Shown here piece by piece: positions 34,036 through 42,992 of a DNA stretch of 64,000 nt; the stretch's first letter is position 1, and each line of letters begins with the position of its first letter. The DNA is from Pseudomonadota bacterium (lineage in GTDB: Bacteria > Pseudomonadota > Alphaproteobacteria > Rhodobacterales > Rhodobacteraceae). The notes beneath the pieces are model-generated. The model was not told where the DNA came from. It searched no databases and saw only the letters and a list, made by a program, of their open reading frames with translations. The stretch is taken from NCBI GenBank assembly GCA_963205235.1, contig CAUJIP010000131.1, positions 29,235 through 93,234 on the forward strand, in the 5' to 3' direction. The position numbers were made by a program, and so were the translations under genes.

Positions 34036-34383
34036 ATGAACGCCGAGGCGCCGATCCCGTTCCCACAATCCTCCCGCTTGCCGGAGGAGGTTGGCTTTGA
34101 CCGCAAAGAGCTTAACCTCATCCTGCGGACCTATGGCCGGATGGTGGCTGCCGGGGAATGGCGCGACTATGCGATTTCCCGTCTGCGTGACCTTGCCGTG
34201 TTCAGCGTCTTTCGCCGGACCGCCGAAGTGCCGCTGTACCGGATCGAGAAATGCCCCCGCCTGCGCCACCGGCAGGGGCTTTATGCCGTGGTGGGCATGG
34301 ACGGGCGCGTCTTGCGGCGGGGCCATGACCTTGATCAGGTGCTGAAGATCTTTGAACAGCGCCGGATCGGTGTGGTCGAATAG
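34036..34383 (+). CDS. DUF2794 family protein
   Basis: 115 residues. The core FDRKELNLILRTYGRMVAAG, ewRDYAI, VFSVFRRT and PLYRIEK is the DUF2794 signature, conserved across alphaproteobacteria without an assigned function. It is soluble and basic. The ATG at 34036 is preferred over a TTG two codons upstream. It is convergent with the NlpC/P60 gene, with only 3 bp between the two stops. Confidence 0.88.
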   Translation: MNAEAPIPFPQSSRLPEEVGFDRKELNLILRTYGRMVAAGEWRDYAISRLRDLAVFSVFRRTAEVPLYRIEKCPRLRHRQGLYAVVGMDGRVLRRGHDLDQVLKIFEQRRIGVVE

Positions 34384-34386
34384 CGC

Positions 34387-35202
34387 CTAAAGCCGCTGCC
34401 GCGCCTGCACCAGACTGCCTGTCGTCTTGGCAATGCGGCTGATCGCTTCAGCAATCCCTTCATAGGCGACTGACATCGTATGGCCGTTGGCGTGGATCAG
34501 CACGTCCTTGTTGACCACCATCGCCACATGCCCGCCCCAGAAGATCAGGTCGCCCCGTTGCAGCGCCTCATCCGGCGCAAGCCCGCGGCCAAGCACCATC
34601 TGCATGTCGCTGTCGCCGGGGCAGTCATGGCCTCCCGCATGCAGCGCGACCTGCACCAGACCCGAACAATCAATGCCCTGACGCGAATTGCCGCCCCAAA
34701 GATAGGGCGTGCCAAGCAGGCTTTCCGCGACCGAGACATGGTCCGGGGCAAAGTGATCCAGTGGGCGCAGATGACCCAGCGGCACGAATCCATGCGGAGT
34801 ATTGCCCCATTCGCCCCACGACCCCGACAGGCAAAGCCGCGACCCGATGCTGAGACTGGCTTTCTCGGGCGCTTGCACCTTGGGTTCGGTGTAAAGATGC
34901 GTCGCGGGGGCAACGACCCAATGCGTCGGCTCTGGGCCCCGCCCCACGGCCTTTTCCGCGACCCAGCCGCAATATCCATCACGGTCGGACCGCACGAAAA
35001 CATGGCCCTGCATCCGGTCGATGACCGTGACGGCAGCGCCCAGCAGCAGTTGGCGATCCCTTGGCCCGCCCGGCTTTTCCAGAAGATCGACCAACGGCAC
35101 GATGATCTGGGCGGCGTCGCCCTTTGTCATCGGGGCGGCGATTTCGCCTTCAAGGCTGACATGGGCGATCCGGCCCGAAAAGGGCGTGGTGCGGCGATCC
35201 AT
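34387..35202 (-). CDS. NlpC/P60 family peptidase with bacterial SH3 domains
   Basis: 271 residues. Residues about 30-150 hold SH3b-like modules (VFVRSDRDGYCGWV, THWVVAPATHLYTEP). The C-terminal NlpC/P60 domain has the catalytic Cys179 (GIDCSGLVQ), His225 (WGGHVAMV) and His237 (LIHANG). It resembles dipeptidyl-peptidase VI enzymes, which cut gamma-D-Glu-DAP peptides from recycled peptidoglycan in the cytoplasm; no signal peptide is visible. Its ATG overlaps the stop of the aminopeptidase gene (TGATG), so the two are translationally coupled and may act successively on murein peptides. Confidence 0.88.
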   Translation of the reverse strand: MDRRTTPFSGRIAHVSLEGEIAAPMTKGDAAQIIVPLVDLLEKPGGPRDRQLLLGAAVTVIDRMQGHVFVRSDRDGYCGWVAEKAVGRGPEPTHWVVAPATHLYTEPKVQAPEKASLSIGSRLCLSGSWGEWGNTPHGFVPLGHLRPLDHFAPDHVSVAESLLGTPYLWGGNSRQGIDCSGLVQVALHAGGHDCPGDSDMQMVLGRGLAPDEALQRGDLIFWGGHVAMVVNKDVLIHANGHTMSVAYEGIAEAISRIAKTTGSLVQARQRL

Positions 35203-36617
35203 CACTGCGCCTCGGCAAAGCCAAGAACCGCAGGCAAGGCCCCAAGCACCGCCCGCGCACCCTGACCGACCCCGCCCTTGGGACGGGCTGGCTGGTCCGA
35301 GGGCGTGTGGCCATAAATGTCGAAATGCAGATAGCGCGTGTCCTGCACGAACCGGCGCAGGAACAGGGCCGCCGTCACCGACCCGGCAAAGCCATAGCCG
35401 GGGGCGTTGTCCAGATCAGCAATCCCCGGCTCGATGACGCTTTCATAGGCGTCGTGGAACGGCAGACGCCAGACCGGGTCACAGCCCGCAACCGCGCCCG
35501 CCTCAAGCGCCGCAACGATGGCGGCGTCATCGGTGTAATAGGGGGCCAGATCCGGCCCCACCGCCACCCGTGCAGCGCCGGTCAGGGTGGCCATGCTGAT
35601 CAGCACATCGGGCTTGTCCTCGCAGGCAAAGGCCAGCGCGTCAGCCAGGATCAGACGACCCTCGGCGTCGGTATCGTTCACCTCGACGGTAAGGCCCTTG
35701 CGACTGGTCAGGATGTCCTTGGGCTTGATCGCATTGCCTGAAATGACGTTTTCAACCGCCGGGATCAGCACCCGAAGCTGCACCTTCAGCCCCAGTTCCA
35801 TGATCATCTGCGCCAGCCCCAGCACGGTGGCTGCCCCACCCATGTCCTTTTTCATCAGGTTCATGCCGTTTGAGGGCTTGATATTCAGCCCCCCGGTATC
35901 AAAGCAGACGCCCTTGCCGACCAGCGTCAGCTTTGGCCCCTTTTTGCCCCAGTGCAGATCGATCAGACGCGGCTCGCGCGGGCTGGCGCGACCGACGGCG
36001 TGGATCATCGGGAAACCGTCTTTCAGAAGGGCCGCCCCTTTCACGGTCTTGACCTTGGCCTTGAACCGCTTGGCCAGCGCCTCGACCGCGGCTTCAAGCG
36101 CATCCGGCCCCAGATCCTCGGCAGGGGTGTTGATCAGGTCGCGGGTCAGCGCCTCGGCCTCGGCCATGGCCAGAAGGCGTGCGGGGTCCAAACCCAAAGG
36201 GCAGACCAGACGCGGCTGCGGTACGGGTTTCCGGCCAGGGCGATAGCGGTCAAAGCGATAGCCGGACAAAAGCCAGCCAAGCGCCGCCTCGAACGCCTCG
36301 GCCGTCGACAGGTTGCCTTCCAGCCGCCAATCGCCTTCGGGCAAGGCAGGTACCGCCTTGGCCAGACCAAAGCGCAACCGCCGCCGCGCGGCGTCGTTTC
36401 CAAGGCCAGCCACCGCCCCGGCCACGCCCTTGCCATCCGGCGCAGGCAACAGGCGAACCTCTCCCAAAGCCGCGTCGAACCCCGCGGCTTTCAACCAACC
36501 GGCCCACGGCTTGCCCGGACCTGACAGAAAATCGGCAAGCTCATCGGGGCGCAGGACATGCAGCGGGCGCGTGTCGGCCTGGGGGACAGAAAAGGCAAAT
36601 CGGGGGGCAGCGGACAT
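35202..36617 (-). CDS. Leucyl aminopeptidase family protein (M17)
   Basis: 471 residues. The C-terminal catalytic domain shows GKGVCFDTGG with Lys235 and Asp240, a second metal lysine/aspartate region (MKKDMGGAATVLG) and the M17 signature NDTDAEGRL at 314-322. A divergent N-terminal domain occupies the first ~160 residues. It removes N-terminal residues from peptides using two metal ions. The ATG at 36617 (MSAAPRFAF) is used since the upstream open frame lacks family likeness. An inverted repeat GCGGAA-A-TTCCGC at 36705-36717 lies about 90 bp upstream; the rest of 36618-36839 shows nothing else. Confidence 0.92.
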   Translation of the reverse strand: MSAAPRFAFSVPQADTRPLHVLRPDELADFLSGPGKPWAGWLKAAGFDAALGEVRLLPAPDGKGVAGAVAGLGNDAARRRLRFGLAKAVPALPEGDWRLEGNLSTAEAFEAALGWLLSGYRFDRYRPGRKPVPQPRLVCPLGLDPARLLAMAEAEALTRDLINTPAEDLGPDALEAAVEALAKRFKAKVKTVKGAALLKDGFPMIHAVGRASPREPRLIDLHWGKKGPKLTLVGKGVCFDTGGLNIKPSNGMNLMKKDMGGAATVLGLAQMIMELGLKVQLRVLIPAVENVISGNAIKPKDILTSRKGLTVEVNDTDAEGRLILADALAFACEDKPDVLISMATLTGAARVAVGPDLAPYYTDDAAIVAALEAGAVAGCDPVWRLPFHDAYESVIEPGIADLDNAPGYGFAGSVTAALFLRRFVQDTRYLHFDIYGHTPSDQPARPKGGVGQGARAVLGALPAVLGFAEAQ

Positions 36618-36839
36618 GGATGAGCAACTCAAACTGATCAAGGGATGCGGATAGTGAAGTAGTGGAAGCGAAGCCCGCAAGGCGCAAGGGTCACAACGAA
36701 AGTCGCGGAAATTCCGCAACAATTTTGCAATGCGGGCGCGATCAGCCAAGGGACGGCAAGGCATCGGCACTGCAGGATTGCCGTTCAGCGCGATCAGACA
36801 ACCCGGCGTTGTGATGCCGCTGATTCGGCGCAGCCCCGC

Positions 36840-37220
36840 CTACCGGGAAATGTCTGCGATGCCCGGATCATGGGTCAGCGACGCCTCGGCCACCCGTACC
36901 AACCGGGCCCAGACGGCGGAAAAGGCCGTTGGATCCCCCCGTGCAAGACAGGAACCGGCATCGCCAGCCACCACCCCAAGACTGACCAACCCGATATCAT
37001 CGGCCAGCCGCTGCAACCGCGTCAGATGCCGGACAAGGTCACGCATTTCGTGCTTTCGCACTTTTTCAGCGATGCCTGCCATGGTCAAAGCCAGTTCTCC
37101 CAAGGCGCGGGTTACCAGTTGTTCCCCCACCGGAGCCCCCAGATTGCGGTAGATTTCGGCAATCGCCTCGACATCCTGGCGCACCACTTCGCGTGGCGTA
37201 AGCCTTTGCACCATCTCCAT
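36840..37220 (-). CDS. Hypothetical helical protein, 126 aa
   Basis: 126 residues predicted largely alpha-helical: EMVQRLTPREVVRQDVEAIA opens it, a four-helix-type pattern of Leu heptads covers residues 20-110 (VTRALGELALTMAGIAEKV, RHLTRLQRLADDIGLVSLGV), and GDAGSCLARGD sits in a likely turn. No signal or membrane segment. The family is unknown to me; composition matches chromosomal neighbours. It is divergent from the carbonic anhydrase gene. Confidence 0.68.
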   Translation of the reverse strand: MEMVQRLTPREVVRQDVEAIAEIYRNLGAPVGEQLVTRALGELALTMAGIAEKVRKHEMRDLVRHLTRLQRLADDIGLVSLGVVAGDAGSCLARGDPTAFSAVWARLVRVAEASLTHDPGIADISR

Positions 37221-37349
37221 TCCGTCACCCGATCAGACTACACACCCGCGCCGATCTTCGCCGGTCGTGCTGAATATTCTGTTGTCGGATGCCGAAAGGC
37301 TGCGGATTATCTCTGTAGAATTCGCGCAAATTGCTGCATAGACACCGGC

Positions 37350-37997
37350 ATGACCCATATCCGCCCGCTTCCCGCATATCTGGTCCAGCGCTTTCACGGC
37401 TGGCGTGCCACAACCTATCAGGACAACCGCGCCTGGTTCCGCCGCCTGGCCGAAAGTGGCCAGCATCCGCGCGCCATGGTGATTTCCTGCTGCGACAGCC
37501 GGGTGCATGTGACCAGCATCTTCGGCGCGGATGAGGGCGAGTTCTTCATCCACCGCAACGTCGCCAACCTTGTGCCGCCCTATAACCCTGACGGCGAGCG
37601 GCACGGCACCTCGGCAGCGGTGGAATATGCCGTCACCTCGCTGGGCGTCGCGCATATCGTCGTGCTTGGGCATTCCAACTGCGGCGGGGTCAAGGGCTGC
37701 CATGACATGTGCAGCGGCCATGCCCCGCAGCTTGAGGAGAAGACCAGCTTTGTCGGTCGCTGGATGGATATCCTGCGCCCCGGTTGGCAAAAGGTCTCGG
37801 GCTTGCCCGAAGGCGAAATCCTGCGCGCGCTGGAAAAGCAGGCGGTGCTGACCAGCCTGGAAAACCTGCTGACCTTCCCCTTCGTCAAGACAGCGGTCGA
37901 GGATGATCGGCTGACCCTGCACGGCCTGTGGACCGACACGGGCGAAGGCGGGCTGGAACAATATGATCCAGCCAGGCAGGTTTTCGTTCCGGTCTGA
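37350..37997 (+). CDS. Beta-class carbonic anhydrase
   Basis: 215 residues. The zinc-site residues are present: Cys47, Asp49 and Arg51 in CCDSRV, and His108 and Cys111 in GHSNCGG. It interconverts CO2 and bicarbonate, supplying bicarbonate to carboxylases in the cytoplasm. The length and the C-terminal YDPARQVFVPV tail are usual for proteobacterial beta-CAs. It ends 4 bp before the stop of the convergent methyltransferase gene. Confidence 0.95.
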   Translation: MTHIRPLPAYLVQRFHGWRATTYQDNRAWFRRLAESGQHPRAMVISCCDSRVHVTSIFGADEGEFFIHRNVANLVPPYNPDGERHGTSAAVEYAVTSLGVAHIVVLGHSNCGGVKGCHDMCSGHAPQLEEKTSFVGRWMDILRPGWQKVSGLPEGEILRALEKQAVLTSLENLLTFPFVKTAVEDDRLTLHGLWTDTGEGGLEQYDPARQVFVPV

Positions 37998-38001
37998 CCC
38001 G

Positions 38002-38877
38002 TCAGGCCTGATCGCGACGCATCAGCACAAGCACATCGTTTTCCGGCGTGCTGATCGAAGGTGCCGCCTCGGTGCGGACCAGATCGACGATGGAAAGACC
38101 CGCCGCGTGCGCCGCGTCCTGCCAGGCGGCCAGCGAACGGACACGTTTGTTGACCCGGATCTCGCTTTCCGCAGCCTCGGCCTTGGAATAATCGCGCCAG
38201 CTTTCGAAAGTGTCGGTCTTGTGGAACTGGGCGTTCCGCGTGACCGCGCCGAAATCCCCACCGATGAACATGATCCCCGACGGTTTCAGCATTGCAGCCA
38301 GCGTCTTCAACGCCACCAGCCATTTGGCATCATCGACGATGTGGAACATCACACCAATTGCCGAAACATAGTCGACCGGCGCGCCAAGGCTGTCGATCTG
38401 GAAATCCTCGGCGGCGATGTCGGCTTTGTGGACCCGCACACCGGCGTCACCGGCGTATTTCGTGCGCAGATGGTCAGCCATGAAATCGGTGATCTCGACC
38501 GCTTCGACTTCGGCCACCAGAACAACGTCGCGGAAGAAATCGATCCAGTGGCCCGTGGCCGACCCGATATCCAGCAGCCGGTATTTCCGCCGCCGTGCAA
38601 TCGCCTCGGCTGCTGTCACGGTCGGGCCGTGTGGCGGAGGAGACCGCCGCGCCAGCGCCCGCAGGATCGAGTTTTCAACCGCATTATAGTGAAACCGCGA
38701 TTCCATCAGGCTGAAATCATTGCCGATGGTGATCCGGTCGCTGACCTCATGCCGCGCCGACGCCTTGTAGAAGCTGCCAAAGAAGGCCGCCTCGTCATAG
38801 GCAACCTCGCGAAGCTCAGTCGTTTCGGGCTTTCCCGCCTGGGCTGCGGGGGTCTTGGCCGAGTTCCGGTCGCGCAT
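38002..38877 (-). CDS. Class I SAM-dependent methyltransferase
   Basis: 291 residues. The Rossmann fold motif I is LLDIGSATGHW (about 100-110), followed by an acidic end of strand 2 (VEAVEIT), ADIAAEDF and a motif IV-like VDYVSAIGVMFHIVDD. The N-terminal ~95 residues (KASARHEVSDRITIGNDFSL) are unusual and might form a substrate lid. The substrate cannot be inferred from the neighbours. Spacing to fadJ (96 bp) leaves room for its own promoter. Confidence 0.85.
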   Translation of the reverse strand: MRDRNSAKTPAAQAGKPETTELREVAYDEAAFFGSFYKASARHEVSDRITIGNDFSLMESRFHYNAVENSILRALARRSPPPHGPTVTAAEAIARRRKYRLLDIGSATGHWIDFFRDVVLVAEVEAVEITDFMADHLRTKYAGDAGVRVHKADIAAEDFQIDSLGAPVDYVSAIGVMFHIVDDAKWLVALKTLAAMLKPSGIMFIGGDFGAVTRNAQFHKTDTFESWRDYSKAEAAESEIRVNKRVRSLAAWQDAAHAAGLSIVDLVRTEAAPSISTPENDVLVLMRRDQA

Positions 38878-38972
38878 GAAGTCCTGCTATCTGGATTGGG
38901 GTTCGCCGCCTGATCTGCCCCCGCGCTTGCCATGGTTGCAAGAACTTTCTTCCGCTTTGGGGTCATCAACCC

Positions 38973-41147
38973 CTATGCAGCGCGTTTGCCGTAAAAGCTG
39001 CCACCGGTGACAGCCAGTTCACGCAACAGCGCGGGCGCGTGGAAGCGCGGGCCGAATTGCGCGGTCAGGCCCCGGCAGATGTCTACCGCGCGTCCTGCCC
39101 CGATCATGTCAAGCCAGCTGAACGGCCCGCCCGACCAGGGCGCAAAGCCCCAGCCAAGGATCGCGCCGACATCGCCTTCGCGGATATCGGTCAAGACACC
39201 CTCTTCCAGTGCTCGAACTGCCTCCAGCACCTGGGCAAACAACAGCCGGTTCTGTACGTCGGACAGCGAGGGTTGCATCTTGTCACGCGGGTATTTCGCG
39301 CGCAGCCCATCCCACAGGCCAAGCCGTTCGCCTTTGGCGTCATAGGCATAGAACCCGGCATTCGCCTTGCGCCCCAGACGGCCCTGATCGGCCATCCAGA
39401 ACAGGACATGATCCACCGCCTCATCCGGGTAATCCACCCCCATCGCGGCCTTGGTGGCCTTGGCGATCTTGCCCCCCAGGTCGATGGAGGTCTCGTCCAC
39501 CAGTTGCAGCGGCCCCAAAGGCATGCCGACCAGCTTTGCCGCATTCTCGATCAGCGCCGGTTCCACCCCTTCGGCAACCATGCGGATGCCTTCGTTGATG
39601 TAGGGGATGATGCAGCGGTTGGCATAGAAGAACCGGGCGTCGTTGACGACGATGGGCGTCTTCCTGATCTGGCGCACGAAATCCAGCGCCTTGGCGACGG
39701 CGCGATCCCTGGTCGCCTTGCCACGGATGATCTCGACCAGGTTCATCTTGTCGACCGGGCTGAAGAAATGGATGCCGATGAAGCTTTCGGGCTGCTTTGA
39801 CGCCGCCGCCAACCCGGTGATCGGCAGGGTCGAGGTGTTGGTGGCATAGATGCAGTCAGGCCCCACCGCGGCCTCGACCTTGGCGGTCACATCCGCCTTG
39901 ACCTTCGGGTCTTCGAACACGGCTTCGACCACCAGATCGACACCGGCCAGCGCGGCATAATCCGTCGTCGCGGTGATCCGGGCCAGCACTTCGGCCTTCT
40001 TCTCTGCCGTGACCTTGCCGCGCTTGATCCCCTTGTCGAGGATGGTTTCGGACTGCGCACGGCCACGATCCGCAGCCTCTTGCGTGCTGTCGATCAGCAC
40101 CACCTCGATCCCGGCATTGGCGCTGACATAGGCGATTCCCGCGCCCATCATCCCCGCGCCGATGACGCCAAGTTTCTTGACGGATTGGTCGGGGGCTGCA
40201 GGCCGGTTCGCGCCTTTGTCCAGCGCTTCCTTGTTGATGAACAGGCTACGGATCATCGCACTTGAGGACGGGTTCATCAGAACGCCGGTGAAATGTCGCG
40301 CCTCGATCTTCAGGGCTACGTCAAAGGGCACCAAGGCACCTTCATAGACTGCCGCCAGCAAGGCCTTGGCCGCCGGATAGACGCCTTGGGTCTTGGCGTT
40401 GATCATCGCGCTGGCACCGACAAAAGTCATGAACCCCGCCGGATGATAAGGCGCGCCACCGGGCATCTTGTAGCCCTTGTCGTCCCAGGGTTTCACCAGT
40501 TCCGCCGGGGTCGCTGACAGCACCCAGTCCTTCGCCCGCTTCAGCAGGTCTTCCGGGGCCACCACCTCATCAATCAGCCCCGCCGCCTTGGCCTCGGTGG
40601 GCGAGGAGAGCTTGCCTTCCAGCAGGAACGGGGCCGCCGCCATCGCACCCAGCTTTCGCACCAGTCGCGTGGTCCCGCCCGCACCGGGGAAGATGCCGAC
40701 GAGGATCTCGGGCAGGCCTATCTTGGCCTTGGGGTTGTCGGCGGCGATGATGCGGTGGCAGGCCAGCGGCAGTTCCAGCCCGATCCCCAGAGCCGTGCCG
40801 GGCAGCGCCGCGACCACCGGCTTGCCACCTTTCAACGTCTTCGGGTCCATCCCCGCGCGTTCGATCTTGCGCAAAAGCCGGTGCATCGCCATCACGCCGT
40901 CAAACACCGCTTGCGCCCCACCTGCCCGCATTTCGGCGATGACGTTCAGGTCCATGCCCCCGGCGAAATCCATCTTTCCACTGGTCAGGATGATCCCCTT
41001 GACCGCCGGGTCCGCCAAAGCCAGGTCAATCAGGCTTTCCAGAACCGCAGTCGCCTTGGTCGACAGGACGTTCATCGACTTCTGCGCCACGTCCCAGATG
41101 ATCGTCGCCACGCCGTCGGCATCCGTCTTCATGGTGAAATCGGTCAT
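38973..41147 (-). CDS. Fused enoyl-CoA hydratase / 3-hydroxyacyl-CoA dehydrogenase (FadB/FadJ type)
   Basis: 724 residues. The N-terminal crotonase domain has the oxyanion region GTALGIGLELPLACHR and PEILVGIFPGAGGTTRL with the catalytic Glu. The NAD-binding dehydrogenase domain begins at about 325 with GVIGAGMMGAG (Gly330, Gly332), continues with FIGIHFFSPVDKMNLVEII, and ends with two 3HCDH C-terminal domains. It performs two successive beta-oxidation steps, hydration and L-3-hydroxyacyl-CoA oxidation. Its ATG overlaps the stop of the upstream cupin gene (ATGA), making it the last gene of the NTF2-like/cupin string. The thiolase partner is 2 kb upstream on the same strand. Confidence 0.96.
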   Translation of the reverse strand: MTDFTMKTDADGVATIIWDVAQKSMNVLSTKATAVLESLIDLALADPAVKGIILTSGKMDFAGGMDLNVIAEMRAGGAQAVFDGVMAMHRLLRKIERAGMDPKTLKGGKPVVAALPGTALGIGLELPLACHRIIAADNPKAKIGLPEILVGIFPGAGGTTRLVRKLGAMAAAPFLLEGKLSSPTEAKAAGLIDEVVAPEDLLKRAKDWVLSATPAELVKPWDDKGYKMPGGAPYHPAGFMTFVGASAMINAKTQGVYPAAKALLAAVYEGALVPFDVALKIEARHFTGVLMNPSSSAMIRSLFINKEALDKGANRPAAPDQSVKKLGVIGAGMMGAGIAYVSANAGIEVVLIDSTQEAADRGRAQSETILDKGIKRGKVTAEKKAEVLARITATTDYAALAGVDLVVEAVFEDPKVKADVTAKVEAAVGPDCIYATNTSTLPITGLAAASKQPESFIGIHFFSPVDKMNLVEIIRGKATRDRAVAKALDFVRQIRKTPIVVNDARFFYANRCIIPYINEGIRMVAEGVEPALIENAAKLVGMPLGPLQLVDETSIDLGGKIAKATKAAMGVDYPDEAVDHVLFWMADQGRLGRKANAGFYAYDAKGERLGLWDGLRAKYPRDKMQPSLSDVQNRLLFAQVLEAVRALEEGVLTDIREGDVGAILGWGFAPWSGGPFSWLDMIGAGRAVDICRGLTAQFGPRFHAPALLRELAVTGGSFYGKRAA

Positions 41148-41593
41148 GTCCGGGTCTCCTTGGGCCAGCCGGGATAGGGGGGGCCGTCCTTCTGTGCGAA
41201 GGTGCGAAGCCCCTTGCGGCGTGAATAGTGCAGGTCGATATCAGGGTAGTGACAGGCGTCTTCGGCCAGCCGCGAACCCGCGATGAACAGCGTCGCCGGC
41301 TGGTCACCATCATTGCGCAGGCAATGCGCGTTCGGCACTTTCGCAGGCCAGCAGACGCAGGTGCCGGGGCCGATCAGTTGCGGGCCGTTATCCTCCAGCA
41401 GGGTCACCGTGCCATCCAGGACGTAAAGGAACTCATCCTCTTCCTCATGCCAGTGGCGCAGGCTGGTCTGGCCGCCGGGGTGCAAGGTTTCCAGAAACGC
41501 GCCGAACTGGGTCAACCCACCCGCGACCGACAGGTGCAGGGTATGAAACCCTTCCTTGCCGCTGGTCGGCGCGCGGGCCGGATCGATGATCAT
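41144..41593 (-). CDS. Cupin domain protein B (second of two paralogues)
   Basis: 149 residues. Cupin motif 1 is SLRHWHEEEDEFLYVLDG with His47, His49 and Glu54; motif 2 is CWPAKVPNAHCLRND with His90. Together these give a mononuclear metal site. It is clearly related to cupin A at 42045-42527: both contain GGLTQFGA, SLRHWH, EDEF, a Pro-Ala turn before the last His, and a Y.D.DL...KDG tail. It overlaps the NTF2-like gene upstream and fadB/J downstream by 4 nt each (ATGA). It could be a dioxygenase, isomerase, or sensor acting on an acyl-CoA-derived compound; nothing in the sequence decides this. Confidence 0.85.
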   Translation of the reverse strand: MIIDPARAPTSGKEGFHTLHLSVAGGLTQFGAFLETLHPGGQTSLRHWHEEEDEFLYVLDGTVTLLEDNGPQLIGPGTCVCWPAKVPNAHCLRNDGDQPATLFIAGSRLAEDACHYPDIDLHYSRRKGLRTFAQKDGPPYPGWPKETRT

Positions 41594-42048
41594 TCGACCA
41601 CCTGCGGGACCGCGAAAGTCGCAGGATCGAAGATTTCATCAAAAGTCAGCGGCCACCGCGCGCCCTTCAGCGCGTCATAGCGCGCCTCGGAGAATAGCCA
41701 GACCTTGCCCCGGCGAACCAGCGTCTGGGATGCGGCATGCGGGCATTTCACGGCATGACCATCGGCGATCGTGTGGGTGAAGTGCCACCCCTCGATCCTG
41801 TCGCGGTCGACATAGTCGGCAGACCGCGCGACCCGTTCGTAATGCGTGACACCCAAGGCGCAAAGTCCCTCGTGCAGCGATACGAAAGTCGGCAGCAATT
41901 CGGCGGTCGTCGTTACAAGCAGATCATTCGTCGCGGTGTGGACCAGATAGGGAAGATCGATCATCGCGACATAGCGGCGGAAATCCCCCGCCAGCACCGC
42001 CTGTGAGACGGTGTTCAGCGCGTCCTGATAAATGGCCAAAGGATTCAT
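41590..42048 (-). CDS. NTF2-like (SnoaL fold) protein B
   Basis: 152 residues, alpha+beta barrel type by pattern: an N-terminal helix with VSQAVLAGDFRRYVAMIDLP, a strand pair around YLVHTATNDLLV, and a C-terminal sheet with GWHFTHTI and WLFSEARYD. It shares the AGD..R.V.M..LP opening with NTF2-like protein A at 42564-42992. Members of this fold are enzymes (isomerases, cyclases, hydrolases) or binding proteins. Start and stop overlap the neighbouring cupin genes by 4 nt on both sides, implying coupled translation. Confidence 0.78.
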   Translation of the reverse strand: MNPLAIYQDALNTVSQAVLAGDFRRYVAMIDLPYLVHTATNDLLVTTTAELLPTFVSLHEGLCALGVTHYERVARSADYVDRDRIEGWHFTHTIADGHAVKCPHAASQTLVRRGKVWLFSEARYDALKGARWPLTFDEIFDPATFAVPQVVE

Positions 42049-42527
42049 CGCGCCCCCTTGAAATCACTGCCGTCCTTATGGGTGAAACGGGCCTTGCCCC
42101 CTTCCATCTCGACCTTCAGGTCGACATCGGAATAGGTCGCCACCTCACGCTTGGCCTTGCTGCCGACGACCAGAAACTTCGCCGGACGGTCGGTCCGGTT
42201 GATGAAGTGATGCCCATCGGTGCTGCCCGCCGGAAAGGCCGCGCAATCACCGGGGCGCATCACGACCTCGCCTGCGTCCTGCACCAGAGTGCATTCGCCT
42301 TCGACCACCCAGACGAATTCATCCTCGTTCAGATGCCAGTGCCGCAGACTGGACAGGGCACCCGGTTCCAGCATGACAAGGTTCGCGCCAAACTGCGTCA
42401 GCCCCCCGGCATCGCCCAACCGCAGGGACGACCGGCCCTGCATCATGGATGCATAGGGTTCAGGATAGATCGATCCGGTTTTCACCGGGCATTTCGTCAG
42501 ATCAATGACGGGCATCAAGGTCTCCAT
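42045..42527 (-). CDS. Cupin domain protein A (first of two paralogues)
   Basis: 160 residues. Motif 1 SSLRHWHLNEDEFVWVVEG provides His63, His65 and Glu70; motif 2 AFPAGSTDGHHFINR provides a histidine at 106/107. An N-terminal extension (DLTKCPVKTGSIYPEPYA) includes the conserved-looking YPEPY. It overlaps NTF2-like gene B by 4 nt and starts 36 bp after NTF2-like gene A. The strong resemblance to cupin B shows a duplication of the whole NTF2-like/cupin unit. An ATG four codons in (MPVIDL) is an alternative start. Confidence 0.85.
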   Translation of the reverse strand: METLMPVIDLTKCPVKTGSIYPEPYASMMQGRSSLRLGDAGGLTQFGANLVMLEPGALSSLRHWHLNEDEFVWVVEGECTLVQDAGEVVMRPGDCAAFPAGSTDGHHFINRTDRPAKFLVVGSKAKREVATYSDVDLKVEMEGGKARFTHKDGSDFKGAR

Positions 42528-42563
42528 CCGGTTGGGGTGCGCCCCGCCGGAAAGACCCCGGCA

Positions 42564-42992
42564 TCAGGCGGATCGGGCGATCAGCGTCTGGTCGGTGACC
42601 AGCCCTGGCGTGGCCATATGGGTATACTGCATCATCTCGGTCCGCAGCCCGGTCGGGCCCTTGCGACAATAGTAGATGATGGTCGATCCGGGGGCTTCGA
42701 CGCCAGTAGCGTCGATTTCCTTCCAGTCGATCCAGACCCGGAACTGGTTCGCCTTCGGCAGCTCGATCGCCGAAACGTCCGGTCGCAAGGCGACGACCCC
42801 GCGCTTGGCCCATTCGGCACGCATCTGGTTCAGAAAGTCGGTGCCGCCCTCTGGGTCCACCACAACAGTCAACCCGCCGGGGGAATGGATCGGCAGCGGC
42901 AAGGAATACATCTCGACGAATCTTTCCAGATCTCCGGCAAGGAGCTGGTCCGCCTGCGCCTGAAAATGCGCCACTATCTGCGACTGCGGCAT
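42564..42992 (-). CDS. NTF2-like (SnoaL fold) protein A
   Basis: 142 residues, with LLAGDLERFVEMYSLPLPIH near the N-terminus followed by GLTVVVDPEGGTDFL, then strands FRVWIDWKEI and STIIYYCRKG. The AGD.ER.V.MYSLP pattern parallels protein B. It is the first gene of the NTF2-like/cupin/NTF2-like/cupin/fadB-J string. The 155 bp upstream, before the thiolase stop, could hold an internal promoter, but I see no clear operator there. Confidence 0.78.
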   Translation of the reverse strand: MPQSQIVAHFQAQADQLLAGDLERFVEMYSLPLPIHSPGGLTVVVDPEGGTDFLNQMRAEWAKRGVVALRPDVSAIELPKANQFRVWIDWKEIDATGVEAPGSTIIYYCRKGPTGLRTEMMQYTHMATPGLVTDQTLIARSA

